A stretch of 64,000 nucleotides of DNA from Pseudomicrostroma phylloplanum (GCA_039545275.1 BCHS01000014.1:189930-253929); one strand, 5' to 3'. Positions 46,334 to 57,867 are shown, counted from the first letter of the stretch. The notes: generated by a model not told the origin, from the letters alone. Numbers and translations: made by a program.

Positions 46334-47418
46334 CTTGGTGATGCTATGTGTAGGTGTGAATGATGCTAGAGTCTGCAGTCGATCTGCAAGAGATCTCTAA
46401 GTAGAGCTTCGAGAGTACGTCTATATTCCAGGCGTAAAGGTGAGGAGAAGGCGGCGCAAAGCAAAGATCCGTCGTGTATGTCTTGCGGCTGCGTCTGCTC
46501 ACTCTTGCGCACTCAGAAGGGGAGCAACAAGGGCCTCGAGGCTACTTGTTTTGCAGATAGGACGAGGTGAGTGAGCGCGAGTGATGCTAGGAGATGCCTG
46601 ACAAAGGGAGTCGATGGATCAGAACAGCAAGGCAGGTGAAACGAGGTGGTTAGTGAGTGGTGAGTGAAGCTTTTGCCTCCGAGCGTGTCCCTTGGTTGCC
46701 TCGCGGCGTCTGCTCCCTGCTGCTCCCCTCACCCAGAGCCATCGATTGTGTGTGTGGCTTGCGCGGCTCCGCTCCATCGGTCGGAACAAAGCCCAGCTTG
46801 CAGATGACGTCGACTGCTTTTCGGATGCCTCCTCCCCGCCCGCGCCTGCCGCCTCACGAGCTAGATACGCTTCCGGGGACATACACGCTCTACACACAGA
46901 GAGAGACACACATTGGCAAGGAGTCTTTTAAGCTCGACGTCTATCTTCCGCACAAGGGAGACACACACTCCGTCGGTAAGGCCGACGGCAAATAACAGGG
47001 CCGTCTGTCTGCGGCCCGACTCGGAAAGGGAGGAAGGAAGCACCCAAGGCCACGCGGGCGGAGACTGGCTAGTCCGCTACAACGTGTCGAAAGCTCCGAA
47101 GGCCGTGGGCGTCTTAGGGGAGCAGGGCAGGGCGGAGTGCGGATGATTGAGGTCGGAGAAGTGAACACATGGGCGGGTAGTCTAGGAGCAGGAGCAGCAG
47201 GTAGCTACTCGTCGCGCACGCGAGATAGGTGAGACGTCGAGCGGCCCTGGATGAGATGATCTTACAGCAATGAACACTACCTCGGCAGTTACACTTGCAC
47301 GTCGTGTGATCCACTGGAAGCCCGACTTCACGCACGGCTCATTCGCCCACCGCCCATCTCTTCCCGACGGCAATACTCGCCCTGTACAGTCTCCCTATCC
47401 GAACCCCTGGGTGCACGC
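46334..47418. other. 1.1-kb intergenic region, no gene seen
   Basis: Upstream of YPD1 and downstream of the SDR gene. Short open frames (e.g. 46657-46995) have no recognisable protein. Contains GAGAGAGACACACA near 46901. Confidence 0.5.
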
Positions 47419-48513
47419 TTACAACTTTGACTTCGGGGGAGGCTCATACAGCTCCCTCAGCTCCTTCGGCAGACTCTGTACAGGGGACAAGCTGAATCCA
47501 CCGTCGGACGTGATGGTCACGCCCGAGAGATTTGTGCCAGCAGGCGAGGCAAGCAAGAGTGCCGCTCCAGCAATGTCGCGAGGACCGCCCAGCCGGCCAT
47601 TGGGTGCGGATCGGGAGAGCGGGTCGGTGGGCTTCTTGGAAGGGTCTGAGCCGGCAGGGTCAATTCCGGCTCCAGCCGTCATGTCTGTGTTGGGGAAAAG
47701 ATGAGACCTTGTATGAGCATCGGATAACCCAACCGTACATTTGCCCCATTCTCCCTCCACCCGCACTCACTGGAGGGGAAGAACCCTGGTGCCAAGGCGT
47801 TACAGTTCACGTGCATCTTCTTGAGAGGCACAGCCATCGTCCTCGTCAAATGGGCAGCAGCCGCTTTGCTCGCCGCGTAGCTAAAGGCTCCCTGTCCCTT
47901 CTGAGCCGTGGGCATATAAGCCATCGGTATCGAAGCGATGATGCTCGTGACATTGATCACGCTCGCGGGGTGGAACTCATCCTTGGCCTTCTTTTTGAGC
48001 AAAGGCAGCAGAGCCACAGTGAGGTAGAAGATGCTCTTGACATTGACGGCAAAGACGCGGTCCCACCCGCGCACCTCGTCGACGTCCTCGAGCGGACTGC
48101 CCCAGCTGACACCACTGTTGTTGACTAGGACGTCGAGTCCGTTGGGCTCGAGCTCGGTGAGCTTGGCGGCCAAGGCGTCGCAGCCCGCCTTGTTGGTCAG
48201 GTCGGCAGTGATGGGCACGCAGCATCCGGCGCGGTAGGCATTGAGAGCCGCCGCGGCCTTGTCCAAGTTGGACATCTTGCGGCTGGCAATGTAGACTGAG
48301 GGTGGGCACAGGAAAGGAGGGAGCAGCATTCAGACCTCTGTCTATCGAGCATATCTGATTTCATGTGCTGCCCTGCTCACCCTTTGCGCCATTCTGAGCG
48401 AACCCAGTAGCCATCATCAAACCCAGACCCGTACCGCCTCCCGTGACCAGAACCACCTTGCCCTCCTGGCCAAAGAGCGAGTTGATCGTCAAGTCCGGTA
48501 GCTGCTGCGACAT
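47419..48513 (-). CDS. Peroxisomal short-chain dehydrogenase/reductase
   Basis: Exons 48513-48381, 48295-47771 and 47684-47419 (introns 85 and 86 nt, both phase 1), 307 aa. Classical SDR: cofactor motif VLVTGGGTGLGL, LVNNSGVSWG, VINVTS and the catalytic YAASK. The first join makes GAK-VYIASRK, the second APGFFPS-NMTAG, both standard. It ends in KSKL, a perfect PTS1 signal, so it should be imported into peroxisomes. Relatives include 3-oxoacyl reductases of the RhlG type and peroxisomal reductases of fatty-acid turnover. The substrate is not deducible. Divergent from the CHCHD5-like gene. Confidence 0.92.
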
Positions 48514-48959
48514 CGTGGTGGAGGTGCCAGTGAGTTGATGAGGGCAGGTGAGTAGGAGGAGGACTGGCTGGTGTGCGATTGGCTTGTGGTATTAGACTAG
48601 CTAGTCTAGTCTTCCTCCTTCGAGTCTCTCTACCCCACACCCGGGCGAACAGGCCTCCAGGCGCCCATCCCAGCCGGGCCCCCGATTTTGCCGGCGAGCC
48701 GGGGTCGCGTGGCGGGGCGTGGCGCCTCTTGGCTGAGCGGGCAGGAAGAGAGAAAAAAAAGTGGAGAGACACACGAAGGACAGAGTTGAGTGTTTCGGCT
48801 GCGAAGGCCGAACGACAGACGGACGGACAGAGGGAGACGACGAGGTTCTTCCTACGCTCGTACTACAGCTGAGTACGCAAGCACAAAAGCGCAGCCTGAA
48901 CAAACAGCTTCATTCCTACGCTCGCTACACGCTCTGATCACACGAGGAAGCCTCAAGCA
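48514..48959. promoter_or_regulatory. Divergent promoter SDR / CHCHD5-like
   Basis: 446 nt. It contains the 16-nt palindrome at 48593 and a purine-rich segment near 48745-48775. Confidence 0.5.
48593..48608. repeat. 16-nt perfect palindrome
   Basis: TAGACTAG followed by its exact reverse complement CTAGTCTA, 80 nt upstream of the SDR start codon. It could be a dimer-binding operator or a cruciform, or chance. Confidence 0.6.
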
Positions 48960-49551
48960 ATGGACGACTCGATGGAAAAGGTGGCCAAGAGCTGTGGCAG
49001 GGAGCTGCGTGAGTGGCGGGAGGAAGGAGGTGCAGCGGTAGGCACAGTCGAGGTGGATGAATCGCTGACCTGACCTGACCTGACCTGACCTGACCTGACC
49101 CGCTCGGTCTCCTCTATCCTCCAACCCCTCCAGACGCCTTCCAAAAGTAAGTGAAGAGTTCACCTTAGTAGCTCTGCCCGGCCACGCTTCTCATCGCCTG
49201 TTCCCTTCCACATCTCTCCCTGCGCTCCCGCCCAGCTGTATCCTCTCAAACCCAGGCAACCCCTCTCTCTGCGAACCCCAAAAAGCCTCCCTCTCAGCCT
49301 GTGCCTCCTCGGCCATCCCCCTCCTCTCGGCCATCAAATCCCAATGCGCACCTCAAATCCACGCATTCGACTCTTGCCTAAAGAGTAACGCTTCAGAGGA
49401 CGTGAGCGATGAAGTCATGGAGAAGAGGTGTGGGGGCGCATTGACGGAACTTTGGAGGTGTACGGAAGTGGTGAAACGTAGAGAGGGACTTAAAGCGGGG
49501 GAGGCGGTGCCTGTGACGAGTCCGGCAGAGGGGAGACAGGTGACTAGATGA
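48960..49551 (+). CDS. CHCHD5-like twin-CX9C mitochondrial protein
   Basis: Exons 48960-49008, 49134-49146 (13 nt) and 49236-49551, 125 aa with consistent phases. It starts MDDSMEKVAKSCGREL, close to CHCHD5 (CGREL), and carries CX9C pairs: CEPQKASLSAC, CAPQIHAFDSC and CGGALTELWRC. The first pair, built across both introns (CGREL-RHAFQN-C), has ten residues between cysteines by this model; a one-codon shift in a splice site would restore nine. Such proteins are oxidised by Mia40 in the intermembrane space and often assist respiratory-complex assembly. No cleavable presequence is expected or seen. Confidence 0.85.
49066..49100 (+). repeat. (TGACC)7 tandem repeat inside an intron
   Basis: Seven perfect copies of the pentamer TGACC lie in the first intron (49009-49133) of the CHCHD5-like gene. 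Each junction makes CTGAC, a match to the branch-point consensus CTNAC. The last copy ends 33 nt before the acceptor. Confidence 0.9.
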
Positions 49552-49847
49552 GGTGGCTGGTGCAGTTCAAGAGAAATATGATAGCGCATGGTAGAGATAA
49601 TCACACGGAAGAGTTGTCGCTGACGTCTGGGATTGGTGCAAGATTCACGAGGAGGGTACAGACTGGCGCTAATTCTCCCTCTCGCGTCCTCAGTGAGATG
49701 AGAACCACCTTCACCCTTTCATTGGGGAACGGGGCTTTTCTTTTGAGCGTCGATGCTGTCATTACGAAGGGGTCTACGTCCTCAAAATGCCGTCGGCTTG
49801 CTAACCCTTGCCATATCCCGGCCTCATCCTAAGCTCCCTCCCTAGCC

Positions 49848-51198
49848 TCACGACCGCACAACTCTATACCTCCTACCCCTCTCAATCTCCAGATCCTCGA
49901 GCGTCTTAGCTCCCTCACCCAAATCTTGCCTCCTCGCACTCCCTCCGAGCCCATTGCCCATGCCCGTCGGTCCTGCGCCGGACAAGAGGGCAGAGAGGAC
50001 CGCTTTGCATACATTGATGGGGTTGGTCGAGCCGGTGATGGAGGCGGAGAGGTCTGTGATGCCCGAAGAGCGGGCAATGGCGTGCACCGCGGGCGGTACT
50101 CGAAGGCCGAATCCTGGCGAGGGGACAACAGAGAGCAGCACAGCGCAACGATCATGATCAGCTCTACGTCCTTCACTTTGCTCGTTCGCTCGCCCTGACC
50201 CCGTGCAACTCACCTGGCGGCCTTGGCCTCATGTGCACCTTTGTCGCTCCCCACTCGCCCACGATGCTCCTGTGAATGGTCCTGTTCTCGAACCTCTTGA
50301 CAAAGTCCATCTTCTTGACTGCATCCTTGTACGCCTTCTGACTAGCCGTAGAAGCATTCTCATCTTTCCCCATTCCAAAGCCAACCATTCCCTTGCCATT
50401 GCCGACGACCATGACGGCGGACATGGATGGAATCTTTCCTTTACCAGTCATCCGCACGACTCGGCGCATGACCAAGATATGTCGGTGAAATTTGCGGATC
50501 TCGGCTGCTCCGAGGGGCGTCTCCTCGGCGAGGATGTTCTCTACAGCATCGCCCTCACCGCCCTCAGTCGTGGCTACATCGCCCTGCGCAATGTCCGAGG
50601 CAGACATGGGTGAAGGACGAAAGTGCTTGGGATTGTTGTAGATGGTCACCGTGGAGCCGTAGGGTGCGTCTGCCGAGGGTGCATTGGTCAAGACTTCTCC
50701 GGCATCGATGACGGGGTGTGGGGTGTGTAGGATAGAAGGGAAGGAGGAGAGGTCGCTGAAGTTCATCGGCTGCGTCGGCTCAGATCTCGATGAAGCGCTA
50801 CCGCTACCGCTACCGCTCGACCTTGCAACACGACGAGGAGGGCCGGTGTTGGCGGTGCTCTGCCCACCCGATTCGCCGGTGACTCCTTCTGCTACCGCGT
50901 CTGGCTTGCTCTTTGTGCGGTTGCTGCGAGATGGCTGCCCGACAGGGGCCCGCTCCGTAGGCGAAGTAGCCGACGCAGGGTCGGTGGGCTTGGATGACGA
51001 AGCAGGCGAGGAAGGCGAGGGTGATGAGGAGTCAGAGGCAGGAGGGGTAGATCGGCTAGAACCCTCGTCAGCTCGTAGTCGAGAGGAGGTGGTGAACCTA
51101 GCAGCGGCCGGGCGCAAAGAAGACGAGGAAGCCTGAGCGGAGAGGCTCAGTCCCTGGAGACAGCGCCGTAGCGACGAGGAAGAGGGCATGGACACCAT
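49848..51198 (-). CDS. MRPS5: Mitochondrial ribosomal protein uS5 (S5)
   Basis: Exons 51198-50214 and 50113-49848 (intron 50212/3-50114, gtgagt...cgccag, phase 1), 416 aa. Small-subunit protein of the mitochondrial ribosome, involved in decoding fidelity. After a Ser/Pro-rich, presequence-like N-terminus (about 1-140), the S5 double-stranded RNA-binding domain begins near RVVRMTGKGKIPSMSAVMVV and GNGKGMVGFGMGK; the second exon gives the C-terminal S5 domain (FGLRVPPAVHAIARSSGITD, then SGAGPTGMGNGLGG). Divergent from RPC17. Confidence 0.94.
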
Positions 51199-51524
51199 CG
51201 TGGTGTCGTGATGGTGGTGGTGGTGATGATGACGATGATGACTGGGGAGCGTAACAAGTCAGACGAGCAAGTGCCTTTCTGTCTGACCATTGGATCTTCT
51301 CATCCGTCTGTCTCTCCGCCTCTCCGACGCCGCGCAGCTTTGCCTCGTCTGATTTTTTGGTGCCGACGCCGAGGCGGACTGAAGCCAGAGCCACTTCCGT
51401 CAGTGCAGGCGAGAAGAGTAGCGGGGCCACCATAGACTAGAACAGACACAGCTGCACTCATTCCATCTCGCTCTACAACCACTGTTTCTAGCGTATCCTC
51501 CTCTCCACGGTCTTTCGCCCGACA
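51199..51524. promoter_or_regulatory. Divergent promoter uS5m / RPC17
   Basis: 326 nt; contains a GTG/GAT microsatellite-like stretch at 51199-51242 just before the uS5m start. Confidence 0.5.
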
Positions 51525-52611
51525 ATGAAGGTCCTCAATGCCCGTACGGCGCTCCTGTCCGACTACGAGGTCCTCTCCTTGCTGCAGGAGATGGAGGCAG
51601 ATCAGCAGCAGGGCAACGAACGATCCTCTCGCATAGCAGAAGGAGACGCAGATGACGCAGAGAAGAGACTGGTGGAGAAGATGGCAAAGGTGCCGCAGAA
51701 CTTGAGGACAATACAGTACGAGGTGAGATAGTCTCGAGGAGACGTCAAGAGTCTCTCTCTCCTGTCTGGTATCTAACGACATAGACTCTTTCCCCCTCCC
51801 CCGCTTCACGCCTCCACAGATCCTCTCAACACTCTCGCAGCCATATCGCCCTGCAGCTCACCAAGTCGCAGACCACATTCGCGACTTCCACGCGGCTCTC
51901 AAAGCAGCAGGCTTCATTGGCGGCAGGCGAGGATATGACCCTCTCGACGCTGCAGCAGGCGGAGCAGAATCATCCAATCCCCCTGCTCCTGCCAGTCCGG
52001 CACAGGAGAAGAAGCGCAAGGCAACCAGGGGAGGTGGAAGAACCAAGGGGAAGAGATTCAGGAAGGACGATGAGGATGATCCCAGCATGCGGTCTCCTTC
52101 CCCTCCACCCGCTGCTGCGCAAGGGGATGAGCAGCAGAAAATTACCTACAATCCTGAGGAGAGGGGTCCAGATGAGATCCTGCCCGACAGGGCTTTGACA
52201 AAGGCGGAGAGACTACAGCTGGTCAACAACGCCCCAAGAAGTCTAGTAGAGCTTCACACGCTCGTGGAAGAACTCGGAGAACGCTTTACAGAATCTCAAA
52301 TCGAGGAGCTTCTCACTCTCGTTGCGACCCACATTCCTATACCGCCGACCGAAGACGAAGTCGCTGCCGGCGCAGGTCAATCAGTCGAGGCGGGCTATGA
52401 AGACGAAGGGGAGGCAGGCGCTGCAGATGGCGCCGATGGAAACGAGGCCGGGAATGGTCTCTTCATCGGCGGAGCAGAAGACGACTCTCAGTACGTCTAC
52501 GATGAGCAAGCCGAGGTTGGGGAGGGTGAGGATGACGATGATTACATTAATGGCACCAATGGCGGAGGAGACGACCTGGCAGGAGAGGGCGGCAACGACG
52601 ATGAAGAATAA
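51525..52611 (+). CDS. RPC17: RNA polymerase III subunit Rpc17/Rpc9
   Basis: Exons 51525-51722 and 51820-52611 (intron 51723-51819, gtgaga...ccacag, phase 0), 329 aa. Rpb4-like partner of Rpc25 in the Pol III stalk, which contacts the initiation factor TFIIIB. The N-terminus MKVLNARTALLSDYEVLSLL, then LRTIQYEILSTLSQPYRP, and the HRDC-like helices LTKAERLQLVNNAPRSLVEL and ERFTESQIEELLTLV are characteristic. A Lys-rich insert (about residues 105-140) splits the domain, and the C-terminal 90 residues are strongly acidic; the yeast protein is about half this length. Confidence 0.92.
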
Positions 52612-52647
52612 ACAGCACAGGTCCACGCTCCCCACAAGAGCAGTACG

Positions 52648-55600
52648 CTACGAATCATGTAACACTAGCTTTCCATCACTTTCCTCGACGAATACCCACA
52701 AACCCTCCAAGTGAGGATTGACAGCAAAGGGCCTCAGGAACAGCACTTCCAAGCAGCGGTCTCGAATCTTGCCTCCGAGGCTTCTCTGCGGTCGACCACT
52801 CATACGTTGTTCCCAGCGATAGGCCGGCCGATCAGGTATGGAGCCCTGGCTATCGTCACCTGTCCCGCCGCCGGTGAAGCGGCTACCGGGCCACACGTCC
52901 TCCCTTGCGTCCGGAGTACCGCCAAGCTGCCGGGACCCTGCCAGCGTAGATATGGCGTGGGGCGTGACAAGAGTAGATCTTGATCCCTGCCCCACCTCTA
53001 TGCGCTTGCCGTCCAGCTCAGATTTCGAGTCGTATGAAGGCGGCCTGTCCTCGGGCTGCATGCGATCCTCTCTGCGGCCCCGATCGAATACTATACGATT
53101 CAGCGTGAAGTACAGGCGATTGAGTTGGCCCCTGTTCAAGAAGCCACTCGCGCCATCATTCTTCCACAAGCCCTTCTCCACTAAGATCAGCTCCAAGACT
53201 GCGCGAGATACGGGTCGATACGCAACAGCAGTGGTACATCGCGGATCGAAAGTCGCCCGATGCGTTCGGAGGAGCTTGTAGTCGCCCGCATTCATGCGGT
53301 ACAGGTCGTCCCACCAAAGCCACCAAAAGGCGTGCACTTTGCTTTTGCGGATCTGCGCCATACGCTCGTATAGTGAGGTCATCGAACCTGGGAAACGACG
53401 GGGCAGGGATTGCACCGCCTCGATCTGGCTTGCGTCTTCGAAGGCCACTTCCAGCTCGTCGAATGACATGGTGCTCTGCTCGAAGATGTTGGCGAGGAAG
53501 GAATAGCCGAGCACATCTTCCTTCTGCTTGGCTTCATCGTAGAATTTGCGCCGGTAGCGCTGCATAAGGTCCATCATGACCGGTCTACGCTGGTCTAGTG
53601 TCCTCTGGTTCTGCGCCAAAAAGTCGCTCACTTGTCTCGAGAGACAGCAGTGCTCGTCTAGTCCAAATGCCTCGCTCGCCGATACCGTGAGCGGTTCGTT
53701 CACCCACGTCTCGCCGGCTGCGTCCATTCGACGACCGCGCGAGAATGTGATGCTCACATCGAAGCCGGCAGAGAAGTTGTAGGATTCCCACTCGGGGAAC
53801 TCTTGCACCCTGACTTTCAATCTGCCTTCAGTGTAGATGATAGGGACGTGGAAACTCTTGGGCGTCTTGCGGCTCGAGCAAGGAAAGCCTCTGTGGTGGT
53901 TTCGCTCGTGCGGATGCCGAGCCACGTAGTGACACGAGACCACTTGGCCGTCGAGTGCCCTCAGAGCGATCCTCACCATACGCCGTGTTTTAACTTCTGC
54001 GCTGCGATTTTGCTTGAGGAACTCCTCGAGCTCACTGAGTCGCGTGAGCTCGATACTGGTATGGTTGCCCTGGTCGTATCGCATGACGAGGGTCGGCGGG
54101 AATGGGATCAAAAAGGCTTTGCCGAATCAACTCGTCACTCCCTGAGGAAACGGCGCCTGCGGCGGACGATAGTAGCTATCTGACCCAGCAAAGTGAATCT
54201 GAATGGCATCCATCACCACCACCCTGAGCGCTTTACCTTCTCGACCTCTGAGCCTGTCCAGCTGTCGTTGGTACTCCTCCAGACCAATCTCGGTGACGAT
54301 CTTGAGGTTCTCAACGTGCCTCTCCGCCGCCGTGCCCTGGAAGAAGAGCAACGAAGGGGGCCACTTCGCGCTGCGGGAAAAGGTCACACTGCTGCCTACT
54401 GGCATACGGTACCCTTCTCCCGTCAAAAGCAGGGTCGACAAAGTCTCCTGCCACACTCGCCGCTTGATATGCTTCTCCAGGTCGACGGCGGGATTGTGGA
54501 TGTCGATTGAGAAGTCTAAACGACTGCTGCACCTCTTGACCACGTGAGCTGTTATGTCCATGTTGATGACAGCAAAGTAGATGTTGGTCCCGTAGGAGAA
54601 GACTTGGATAGCATAGATGACTCCGGTGTGCAGCACGCCTTGCCCGTCTATCTTTGCCGCGACCAAGAGCCCTACGATTGCCGTCAAGACGTACGCAAGG
54701 CGAGAGCACAGCTCAGATCGATTCGAAGCCGCATCGACAAATGGGCGCGTTGAGAAGTGCACGGCAAGGAGCACAACTTGTAGACCGATCAACAAGGCCT
54801 GTTGAACGATCAACATTTTCTGCGCAGCAACATGTCGCCAGAGACAATTCTGCGATGTCACCACGGCAACGATCAACGTCGTCGTCAGCTTGAAGAAGAC
54901 CAGGTACAGCGGCTTGTATGTCGCGTGCGCCGAGCGGAAGCCGCTGTAGAGGTAGAGGAGCGGGGACTTGTCGTGCTCGAGGAGTCGCTTGTACTCTGCG
55001 TCGACCTCGCTCTGGCTGCGCTTGACGCCCAGCTCGTCGTAGGCGCTGACTCTGGGGGACATGCTGCGAATCACCCTGCGCAGGTGCAGAGGCCAGAGGA
55101 CGGTGTAGATGAGGAGGACGGCGCTGGAGAGGGGAAGGATGATCCACGCCCAGTTGAAGTCGTCCTTGCGCAGGGCAGTTGTGTAGCAGAAGTCCGAGGC
55201 GGCGCGAAAGCTCGACGGATCTGCAGGGCCCGTACTCCCTGCTGGCTCGGCTTCAGTCGGCCAGAATGCCGAGCCCCACACAAGCGCATCAAGACACAAC
55301 TTGGACAGGGGCAGGTAGCAGGCCATGAGCATGAAAGTCACAAAGATGTTCGCCACCTTGCTCCGCCTCTTCGGTGAGCGAAAGACGTGGGGCTGTCCTT
55401 CAAAACCCTGCACGTTCCTATTCGGGTCGTACGCAGAGGTCATCTGGGCGTACCACACCAGCGCCAGGAGCACCACTGCGATCCATGCGAACCAGAAGAC
55501 GACGGCTAGTCCAAAGACGGAGACGAAGTCCAGCGCGAGCAGAGAGGGGATCGTCGATGTCAAGAGGCGCCTCGAAGTCGACATGTCCTGCTGCCCGCCC

Positions 55601-56346
55601 GTGTCCACGAAACGCAGGTTGTTCCGCATGATTTGCGCGAAATCGATGAACAGGGACAGATTAATAAGAGAGGCGGCCGTTGTGCTGCCTTCGACGCCGA
55701 TCACGAGGTCGATGGTGGTGGCGAGGATGGCCTGAACGCCAGGAAAGGCGGACAGGATGCCTCCTGGCGGCTTGCGCGGTCCGACGGCATTGGACTTGAG
55801 CTCGCGGAGGGTGGCCGTCTGCAGAAGCATCAGTGGTGGGAAGACGGTCGGGCTACTGGAGGGAGGTGAAGTGTGACTGGCCACAGAGCAGCTGTTGGAG
55901 CTGGATCCTGCGTCCTTGTTACCCCCTGAATGGGAAATCAGCGTCCGGTCGTCGTCGTCATCGTCGACGACCTCCTCTCCTTCGCCAGCAACCGCATTGA
56001 ACCCTTTCCTGCGGACCAGTGACGCCCTAGACGCCACCGAAGAGACTCCACAACCCTTCTCATCTTTGATAGCGATCTTGAGCTGTCTCCCCCCGATATG
56101 CAATTTCGACCGCTTCCTCGGCCGAGCCTTCGCCTCAGCATGGGCTTCATCGAGCCCGAAGAGGTCGCGTTCCTCGGCGGAGCACGTCACGTCGGGCGTG
56201 CTGAACCGCGGAGGACGAAACCGGTGGGGATCAGAGAGGAGGCTGTCCAGCGCTGGGAGGTGGAGGGGAAGGGATGAGGGAGAGAAGACTCGTGAAGCTG
56301 GGAGGGGCTTGCGCTGGCCGGCTGCGGAGGTCGGAGATTCGGACAT
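52648..56346 (-). CDS. Large multi-TM protein of unknown function, in-frame TGA
   Basis: Two halves lie in the same minus-strand frame: 56346-54127 (739 aa, ends TGA at 54129-54127) and the open continuation down to 52648 (487 aa), which lacks its own good start. Read as one gene it has a polar, acidic N-terminus, seven or eight TM helices (about residues 205-600, e.g. LLALDFVSVFGLAVVFWFAW, VVLLAVHFSTRPF) and a long cytoplasmic C-terminus with CCLSRQVSDFL and WWLWWDDLYRMNAGDY. An intron 54236-54117 (gtaaag...gcaaag, 120 nt, phase 1) would remove the stop and give 1192 aa; 54138-54070 (69 nt) is another option. I do not recognise the family. Confidence 0.65.
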
Positions 56347-56739
56347 GCTGAGAGCTGTGAGGGGCCGCGTGGGTCTGCGGCATGTCCTAAGCGGACCAAA
56401 CCATCATCTTGGACAGAGACTGGTGGTGGTGTAGGATCTCGGTAGTTACGATTCATGAACTCCCAGGAGTCAGATCTGATGCAATTACACATGCCCCTGA
56501 CTCCGGAGCGTGTCACACACGCTCGGACCCCGATCGTACTCGGGACCGTCGCGTTCCGCTCGGACCGCTGGTCGTTTACCTTGTGCCCTACAATCACGGC
56601 TTGCCCAGAAGTTGGGGACACTATTTTCTAAAGATCTCGTGGGCATTTCTGAGGATTTCTGACTAAGGACGCACACTGTGCAGAGATATAGTGGCTTCAG
56701 AAAGGACAAGTTTCGTTTCGCGGTCAATACAAAGGCGGA
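56347..56739. other. Intergenic, 393 nt
   Basis: Upstream of the multi-TM gene and downstream of the Cys-rich gene; nothing recognised. Confidence 0.45.
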
Positions 56740-57867
56740 CTAGTTGATCTTGGACGTGGAAGCAGCGTCAGCAGTGTGCATCCCTGCCAGCTCCTCATAC
56801 TTCTTCTCCTGGGCAAGAAGCGAAACAAGCTCCCTCTTGATTTGCTTCAGGGTCCTTTGGGCAAGAGCTGGGTCAGCGGTGGCGCGTCCAATGGCAACAT
56901 GCCCCAGTCGATCAATATACGTCGCCTCCTCAAGTTTCGGTCTCTTTAGGGTTTTTGAAGTGCAGGTAGGAGTGCCGGCTGAGACACTGAGACCCTTCAC
57001 TCTGGTGTCCGAAGCGTCGCGGACAGTGGCGGGGCAATCTCTGTCGCGTCGCTTCGTGCTGTGCTTTGACATGCTCATTTGGTTGTGCGCGGGTCGATGA
57101 ACGGCCGGAGAGTCTCCATCCTCTACTTCCGGCGAAGGCGTGCCAAAGTAGCGATCGGTGACCAATCTGCCATCGTCGACGAAAAAATGATCTGGCCATG
57201 TCAGCCCGTAGCGGCTAAATGTAGCTCGCCAGGCGCTCTCGGTGGGAGGTATTACACCCCACTTGGTGGTGTCGGTAGGAAAAGGAGTCGGAGTGGTGAC
57301 TCCCTTGGCTTTCTAGCGTTTCAAATGATCTTCATGTAGTCGTTCGTATAGCAGGCGCATTCTGATATCATGAAACTCGGGCACTGCAAAGATGACATAA
57401 GAGATCAGTCTATATGATGTCCTCACATGCAGTCTATACCTACTTCGGTGCTTCTACTGACCGCGTCCATTGTCATTACAGCTCAGATGCTTGCCATAGC
57501 AGCCTGCACAGGTCTTGCCTCGAGAAAGCACAGCACAGGGTAGGCCTTTTTCGACACATGGCGAGCACTTTTCGGTATTTTCTTCTCCTGTGAGCAGCAA
57601 TACAGGGTCCGAGGAGGTGCGAGGGATCTGATCGACGTTGAAGCTGCACTTGTCTCTGATGTATTGAGGGATCTCGGCTAGACGGTTGCGCCTCGATACC
57701 CGGCGTGCAGGGACAGTCCGGGACTTTACGCTTCGCTTGGTAGGCTTCGCCGGCGTGACCTCGTATTCAGAATCATCACTGAGGCTGAGTACACTACCGA
57801 GGCTGAATTCGCTTCCATCACTTGGTTCGTAGATGGACAAATTAGCGTAGATGTCATCATCGTCCAT
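56740..57867 (-). CDS. Cys-rich putative DNA-binding protein, unknown
   Basis: Exon 1 is 57867-57462. With an intron 57461-57309 (gtcagt...gaaag) it joins 57308-56740 in frame to give 324 aa. Residues about 100-134 hold a compact cysteine cluster, EKCSPCVEKGLPC then KTCAGCYGKHLSC, reminiscent of fungal Zn(II)2Cys6-type domains but with different spacing. It is preceded by basic RR/KR segments and followed, in exon 2, by WGVIPPTESAWRATFSRYG, DDGRLVTDRYFGTPSPEV and a C-terminal helix (LKQIKRELVSLLAQEKKYEE) that may form a coiled coil. The stronger-looking acceptor at about 57390 (tctttgcag) instead leads to a TAG at 57315-57313 and a truncated protein. Confidence 0.6.

Noticed and set aside
46657..46995. 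112-aa plus-strand open frame
   Set aside because: Not protein-like, no conserved features; intergenic region.
54127..54129. Programmed UGA readthrough of the kind that gives peroxisomal GAPDH/PGK forms in fungi
   Set aside because: The codon after TGA is TTC, not CTA, and the extension is a 487-residue domain, not a short targeting tail; an intron or nonsense mutation is likelier.
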